Assembly (NCBI GenBank): GCA_002937555.1
Contig: PTKB01000087.1
Span: 1-9,723 of the forward strand
Source: Alphaproteobacteria bacterium MarineAlpha10_Bin2
Lineage (GTDB): Bacteria > Pseudomonadota > Alphaproteobacteria > UBA828
Length of the DNA: 9,723 bases
Direction: 5' to 3'
Numbering within the stretch: the stretch's first letter is position 1; every line of letters begins with the position of its first letter. A model generated the notes under the pieces. It was not told the origin of the DNA. It saw nothing but the letters and a program-made list of their open reading frames with translations, and ran no database searches. Positions 6,802 to 9,723 of the stretch are shown here, one piece after another. The translations under genes were made by a program, and so were the position numbers.

Positions 6802-7562
6802 GATGACGGTCCGACGAGTCCGAATTCACGGATAAACAAATCCGCCAAGCGCTCCGCCCAGGCCTCGGCACCGGCGCTTTCGGCTATTAGGTCCTGGCGA
6901 ATTTCGATTATGACATGGCGCAGTTTGCGCGGCTCCAACACCTCCGCCACGGTATAACCGGGCGTATCCAATGCCGAATAAGGTTGGTTATCACCGACAC
7001 ATAGGGATTTGTCGCGCGCCAGGGCCGCGATCAAGCGCCGCGCGCTGGTTTCGTCGCGCCGCCACAATATGCCGACATGCCAGGGCCGCGCTTCGCCGCC
7101 GAATATCGGCGTACAGCTATGCATGGCGGCCACGAAGGGATCGATTAGCACGTCCAACTGCCGCGTCAACTCGCGATGATAGGGATGATAAGCGATATCG
7201 GCGCGGCGTGCTTTGTCCGCCGCCGATAACGCCTGGTTAGCGGGCACGGCGACCCCATCGCTCTCCTCCGGGATCGCGTTGGGCGCGCCGAGCGCACGGT
7301 TGCAATCGACAAAGAGGCGCGAATAGCACGACAGAAGCGCCGGCGCGCCCAGCAAGTGGGACAGCCGGCGGGTGACCGCCGCGGCGCCGACGTCCCAGGC
7401 GATATGCTCTTCCAGCCGCTCCGGCGAAAGGCCGAGCATATCCCAGCCGTCCGGTAGCGCGTTGCTCGCATGATCGCACAGCAACAGAAAATTTGAATTG
7501 CGCGTACCCGCCAGCGCTTCGAAAGCAGGCGCCGGTCCTTCCGGAAAAATTGATTCGCGCAT
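6798..7562 (-). CDS. N-formylglutamate amidohydrolase family protein
   Basis: The 254-residue protein has the family's ordered motifs: CDHASNALP with the probable metal-binding His31 (29-37), AWDVGA (55-60), the SRLFVDCNR block (81-89) and YHPYHREL (125-132), followed by RPWHVGILWRRDE. Characterised members (HutG type) hydrolyse N-formylglutamate to glutamate and formate in histidine breakdown, but many family members sit outside hut operons and have unknown substrates. No hutU, hutH or hutI gene is visible here, so the substrate is open. The frame extends to a TTG at 7619, but the ATG at 7562 with AGAGG about 8 bp upstream is the better start. It is the first gene of the operon with the PrcB-like and HpaB-like genes, and it diverges from an amidase. 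Confidence 0.82.
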   Translation of the reverse strand: MRESIFPEGPAPAFEALAGTRNSNFLLLCDHASNALPDGWDMLGLSPERLEEHIAWDVGAAAVTRRLSHLLGAPALLSCYSRLFVDCNRALGAPNAIPEESDGVAVPANQALSAADKARRADIAYHPYHRELTRQLDVLIDPFVAAMHSCTPIFGGEARPWHVGILWRRDETSARRLIAALARDKSLCVGDNQPYSALDTPGYTVAEVLEPRKLRHVIIEIRQDLIAESAGAEAWAERLADLFIREFGLVGPSS

Positions 7563-7704
7563 ATTCGGCCTCTGCTGCAATCTCTTCACCAAGTTTGACT
7601 GCCGCCCGACCGAAGACAAGCAAAAGCGACTTGCGCCAAAGGGTATTTCGCCGCTTGAAGCGAAGCGCGGCCCCCATTAACCTCTCGGCCAGAACAATCC
7701 AAAA

Positions 7705-7720
7705 ATGCCGCGCACGGCAT
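7705..7720. promoter_or_regulatory. Inverted repeat ATGCCG-N4-CGGCAT upstream of the amidase
   Basis: A perfect 6-bp inverted repeat around CGCA lies 27-42 bp before the amidase ATG, inside the 184-bp region between the divergent amidase and formylglutamate-hydrolase genes. It could be an operator for a dimeric regulator or a small hairpin in the amidase leader. One such repeat can arise by chance in GC-rich DNA. Confidence 0.3.
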
Positions 7721-7746
7721 CCTCACACGGGCTAGGGAGAAATATT

Positions 7747-8763
7747 ATGCCTCAAGGTTCAATATCATCCAGTGATGACGCTGTCGGCGTCGCGGTCGTC
7801 AATTACAAAGTTCCGGTGGTTGAGACCAAGGCGGAGGTGCTCGACAATTGCAAACGCATCTCCGGCTTCGTCGAAGGCATGAAACGCGGTTATCCCGGCC
7901 TCGATCTGATCGTCTTCCCGGAATACACGACGCAAGGTTTCCATCCCACCAAATGGTCCGACCTCACGACAACCATCGGCGGCGATGAGGTGCAAATTTT
8001 CTCCGAAGCCTGCAAAAAGCACGGCGTCTACGGCATTTTCTCGCTGACCGGCGAGGAACATCCGGATGGCCTAAACCCATATAACACCCTGATCATGATC
8101 GACGATCAGGGTGAGGTCTGCCTGACGTACCGCAAGATATTCCCGTGGTGTCCGCAAGAGCCGTGGACGGCCGGTCATGAAACCGCCGTCGCCGAGGGCC
8201 CCAAAGGCCTGATGATCGGCGGCACGATCTGCTATGACTGCAACATGCCGGAAATCGTGCGCGACACGGTCATGAAGGGCGCCGAACTGGTTGTACGCAT
8301 CCAGGGATACATGTATCCCGCGAAGGAACAGCAGCGCATGGTCGCGCAGGTGCGGGCCTGGGAAAATCTGGCCTATGTCGCAGTCGCCAACATGGCTGGG
8401 CGCGATCTGGTGTATTCCTATTTCGGCCATTCCAACATTGTCGATTTCGATGGCAGCGTGCTGGCTGAATGCGGCACCGGCCCGGACGAAGCGACCTATG
8501 CAACGCTTTCGCTCACAACGATCCGCGATGCCAGGCGCAATTGGACGGCGGAAAATCACCTCTATAATATCGTCCACAGGGGCTTCACTTCGGAGCCCGG
8601 CGGTCATGCCACCAACCCCTTCGGTTTCTACGACAAATGGGTAAACGACCCCGAAGGGCTGCGCGACGATGTCGAATTTTTGACGCGCGACCATGACAAC
8701 CCGGACAAAGCGACGACACCGAAACTGAAAGCACCGCCGTCACGTGCCAAAGCGGCCCACTAG
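7747..8763 (+). CDS. Aliphatic amidase / formamidase (nitrilase superfamily)
   Basis: This 338-residue enzyme hydrolyses a short aliphatic amide (or formamide) to acid and ammonia. The catalytic set is complete: Glu59 (FPEY), Lys130 (YRKIFPW), Glu138 and Cys162 (TICYDCNMPE). The N-terminus (GSISSSDDAVGVAVVNYKVP) is nearly that of Pseudomonas AmiE, and the GYMYPAKEQQ block is also AmiE-like. The segment FPEYTTQGFHPTKW and a KIFPWCPQEPW stretch recall formamidase AmiF, so the substrate may lie between the two. A second Cys (165) sits three residues from the nucleophile. The frame opens at an ATG at 7705, but the ATG at 7747 is chosen because GGGAGA lies 6 bp before it and homology begins there. 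It probably supplies ammonia under nitrogen limitation (inference). Full family length (334-346 aa) indicates an intact gene. Confidence 0.93.
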   Translation: MPQGSISSSDDAVGVAVVNYKVPVVETKAEVLDNCKRISGFVEGMKRGYPGLDLIVFPEYTTQGFHPTKWSDLTTTIGGDEVQIFSEACKKHGVYGIFSLTGEEHPDGLNPYNTLIMIDDQGEVCLTYRKIFPWCPQEPWTAGHETAVAEGPKGLMIGGTICYDCNMPEIVRDTVMKGAELVVRIQGYMYPAKEQQRMVAQVRAWENLAYVAVANMAGRDLVYSYFGHSNIVDFDGSVLAECGTGPDEATYATLSLTTIRDARRNWTAENHLYNIVHRGFTSEPGGHATNPFGFYDKWVNDPEGLRDDVEFLTRDHDNPDKATTPKLKAPPSRAKAAH

Positions 8764-8841
8764 GGCGCAATGAAGGGAATTGAGATCGCCCGGCTTTGAT
8801 ATCCGGGTGCTCCTTTCCTCACCTTGAGTGGAGCAGTGCAA

Positions 8842-9102
8842 GTGAGTGTGGCGCCGGACAACGTAATCATTGGTATCGACGCCACCTGCGCTTCCGTAAA
8901 TGCCTACGACCTTGTCGTGACCGACATCATGGTGTCCGTGGGTGACACCGTTGAGGCGGAACAAATATTGATGATTCTCGAATACAACAAAGTCGTCACA
9001 GAAGTGACAGCGCCTGCCCCGGGCACGGTCGTTGAAATTCTTTGCCAATTGCGCGACGAGGTTCAGGTCGGCGAGCGGCTCATCAACATCCGCCCCTACT
9101 GA
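8842..9102 (+). CDS. Free-standing lipoyl/biotinyl-like domain protein
   Basis: This 86-residue protein is little more than one hammerhead domain. DIMVSVGDTVEAEQILMILE (28-47) is followed by YNKVVTEVTAPAPGTVVEI, which matches the lipoyl pattern 'vkvGDtVe..q.l..lEtdK...ev.ap..G.V'. Lys50 at the hairpin would carry lipoate (a biotin site would normally be MKM). No E2 catalytic, E3-binding or carboxylase domain is attached. GTG 8842 is the chosen start because GGAG lies 8 bp upstream; TTG 8824 or GTG 8836 are alternatives. It begins about 80 bp after the amidase and ends 13 bp before an AAA+ ATPase gene, so it is most likely co-transcribed with the latter. Its partner enzyme is not identifiable here. 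Confidence 0.75.
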   Translation: MSVAPDNVIIGIDATCASVNAYDLVVTDIMVSVGDTVEAEQILMILEYNKVVTEVTAPAPGTVVEILCQLRDEVQVGERLINIRPY

Positions 9103-9115
9103 TCGATCGACCGGG

Positions 9116-9723
9116 ATGTACATCCAAGGTCCCGACGCCCTGCAACGGGCAATCGATCGCATGTTGACCGAGGCCAACACGCGCATGGCGGTAGGCAAGA
9201 ATGAGGAAGCCTCGCGCTCCTACCACAAGGCCGCGCAGTTCGCCGAACAGGTGATCGAGATGCTGGAGGATGCGGACGCACGTCGCTCCATGACCATACG
9301 CGCGACGGAATACAAGCAGCGCGCCCGCGCGCTCACATCGAAGGGCGGTATGGATTCGAAGCGCATCAAGCCGGTGGAAGATCACGAGGCCGACGAAGTT
9401 GCCTACTCCGATGAAGAAGCCGATGCGCTCGAACAACAAATCCTGCTGCTCATCGACGACAGCCCCAAACGGATCGATTGGGAAACCATCGGCGGCCTGG
9501 ACGCACTCAAAAACGAGCTCAAATTCCATTATGGCCTGGCCATGGCCAAAGTGCCGGACGGCGTTGCCGTCGAGGGCTGGAACAACATCATGTTTTACGG
9601 CCCGCCCGGCACCGGCAAGACGCTTCTGGCCTGCGCCGTCGCCAATAAATTGAGCGCCACTTTCTTTAACGTCAAAGCGAGCCATATCGTCAGCAAGTGG
9701 GTCGGCGAATCCGGCCGCCTGAT
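9116..9723 (+). CDS. AAA+ ATPase with MIT-like N-terminal domain, VPS4/katanin-like (partial)
   Basis: From the ATG at 9116 the frame stays open for 202 codons to the window edge. Residues about 7-74 form predicted helices with the spacing of an MIT domain: ALQRAIDRMLTEAN, then GKNEEASRSYHKAAQFAEQV, then RATEYKQRARAL. A charged linker (about 78-115) leads to the ATPase module: IDWETIGGLDALKNEL (120-135), Walker A GPPGTGKT (162-169), and VSKWVGESG (192-200), the pore-loop-1 region seen in VPS4, katanin and spastin. This is the layout of the eukaryotic and archaeal 'meiotic' AAA clade, whose hexamers pull apart protein assemblies. The rest of the ATPase, including Walker B and arginine fingers, is outside the window. 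It lies 13 bp after the lipoyl-domain gene. The MIT assignment is by pattern only. Confidence 0.8.
   Translation, partial: MYIQGPDALQRAIDRMLTEANTRMAVGKNEEASRSYHKAAQFAEQVIEMLEDADARRSMTIRATEYKQRARALTSKGGMDSKRIKPVEDHEADEVAYSDEEADALEQQILLLIDDSPKRIDWETIGGLDALKNELKFHYGLAMAKVPDGVAVEGWNNIMFYGPPGTGKTLLACAVANKLSATFFNVKASHIVSKWVGESGRL

Noticed and set aside
8071..8694. A 207-codon minus-strand frame inside the amidase gene
   Set aside because: The amidase is unmistakable with all catalytic residues; the opposite frame is a shadow.
8787..8809. Hairpin CCCGG-N9-CCGGG after the amidase gene as a terminator
   Set aside because: The stem is only 5-7 bp with a 9-nt loop and no T-run follows; at most it is a weak attenuator.
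9083..9685. A 200-codon minus-strand frame over the AAA+ ATPase start
   Set aside because: The plus strand encodes Walker A and flanking AAA motifs in one open frame running off the end.

Overview
The window is a GC-rich, gene-dense stretch of what looks like an alphaproteobacterial chromosome. The main clue is the left edge: the 5' end of an imuA-type SOS mutagenesis gene, whose promoter carries a direct-repeat LexA box (GTTC-N7-GTTC) of the alphaproteobacterial kind. The other families present (aliphatic amidase, N-formylglutamate amidohydrolase, HpaB-like protein, beta-carbonic anhydrase) fit a metabolically versatile member, but I cannot name a genus.

Layout. (1) 1-204, minus: start of imuA. 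(2) 429-2140, plus: three overlapping membrane-protein genes. They are a MotA/TolQ/ExbB-like channel subunit broken by a -1 frameshift near 615, a single-pass protein whose transmembrane start resembles ExbD/TolR but whose outer domain looks like a beta-sandwich (DUF2135/YfaP-like), and a two-pass protein of unknown function. (3) 2137-3183, minus: an NAD-type short-chain dehydrogenase followed by a small unknown protein. (4) 3220-4705, plus: a metallo-beta-lactamase-fold hydrolase, then a beta-carbonic anhydrase. (5) 4717-7562, minus: a tightly packed operon of N-formylglutamate amidohydrolase family protein, an exported PrcB-like protein, and an HpaB/4-hydroxybutyryl-CoA-dehydratase superfamily protein. 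(6) 7747-9723, plus: an aliphatic amidase/formamidase of the nitrilase superfamily, a free-standing lipoyl-like domain, and the first 202 residues of an AAA+ ATPase with an MIT-like helical N-terminus and a VPS4/katanin-like ATPase start.

Functionally, the amidase and the formylglutamate hydrolase are divergently arranged around a 184-bp region and both cleave amide or formamide bonds, so this part may serve nitrogen scavenging (inference). The two most unusual parts are the variant proton-channel module at the left and the lipoyl plus MIT-AAA pair at the right. No tRNA, rRNA, CRISPR array, insertion sequence or attachment site was seen. No stretch over 300 bases lacks a gene; the longest gap is 205-428, the imuA/channel divergent promoter region.
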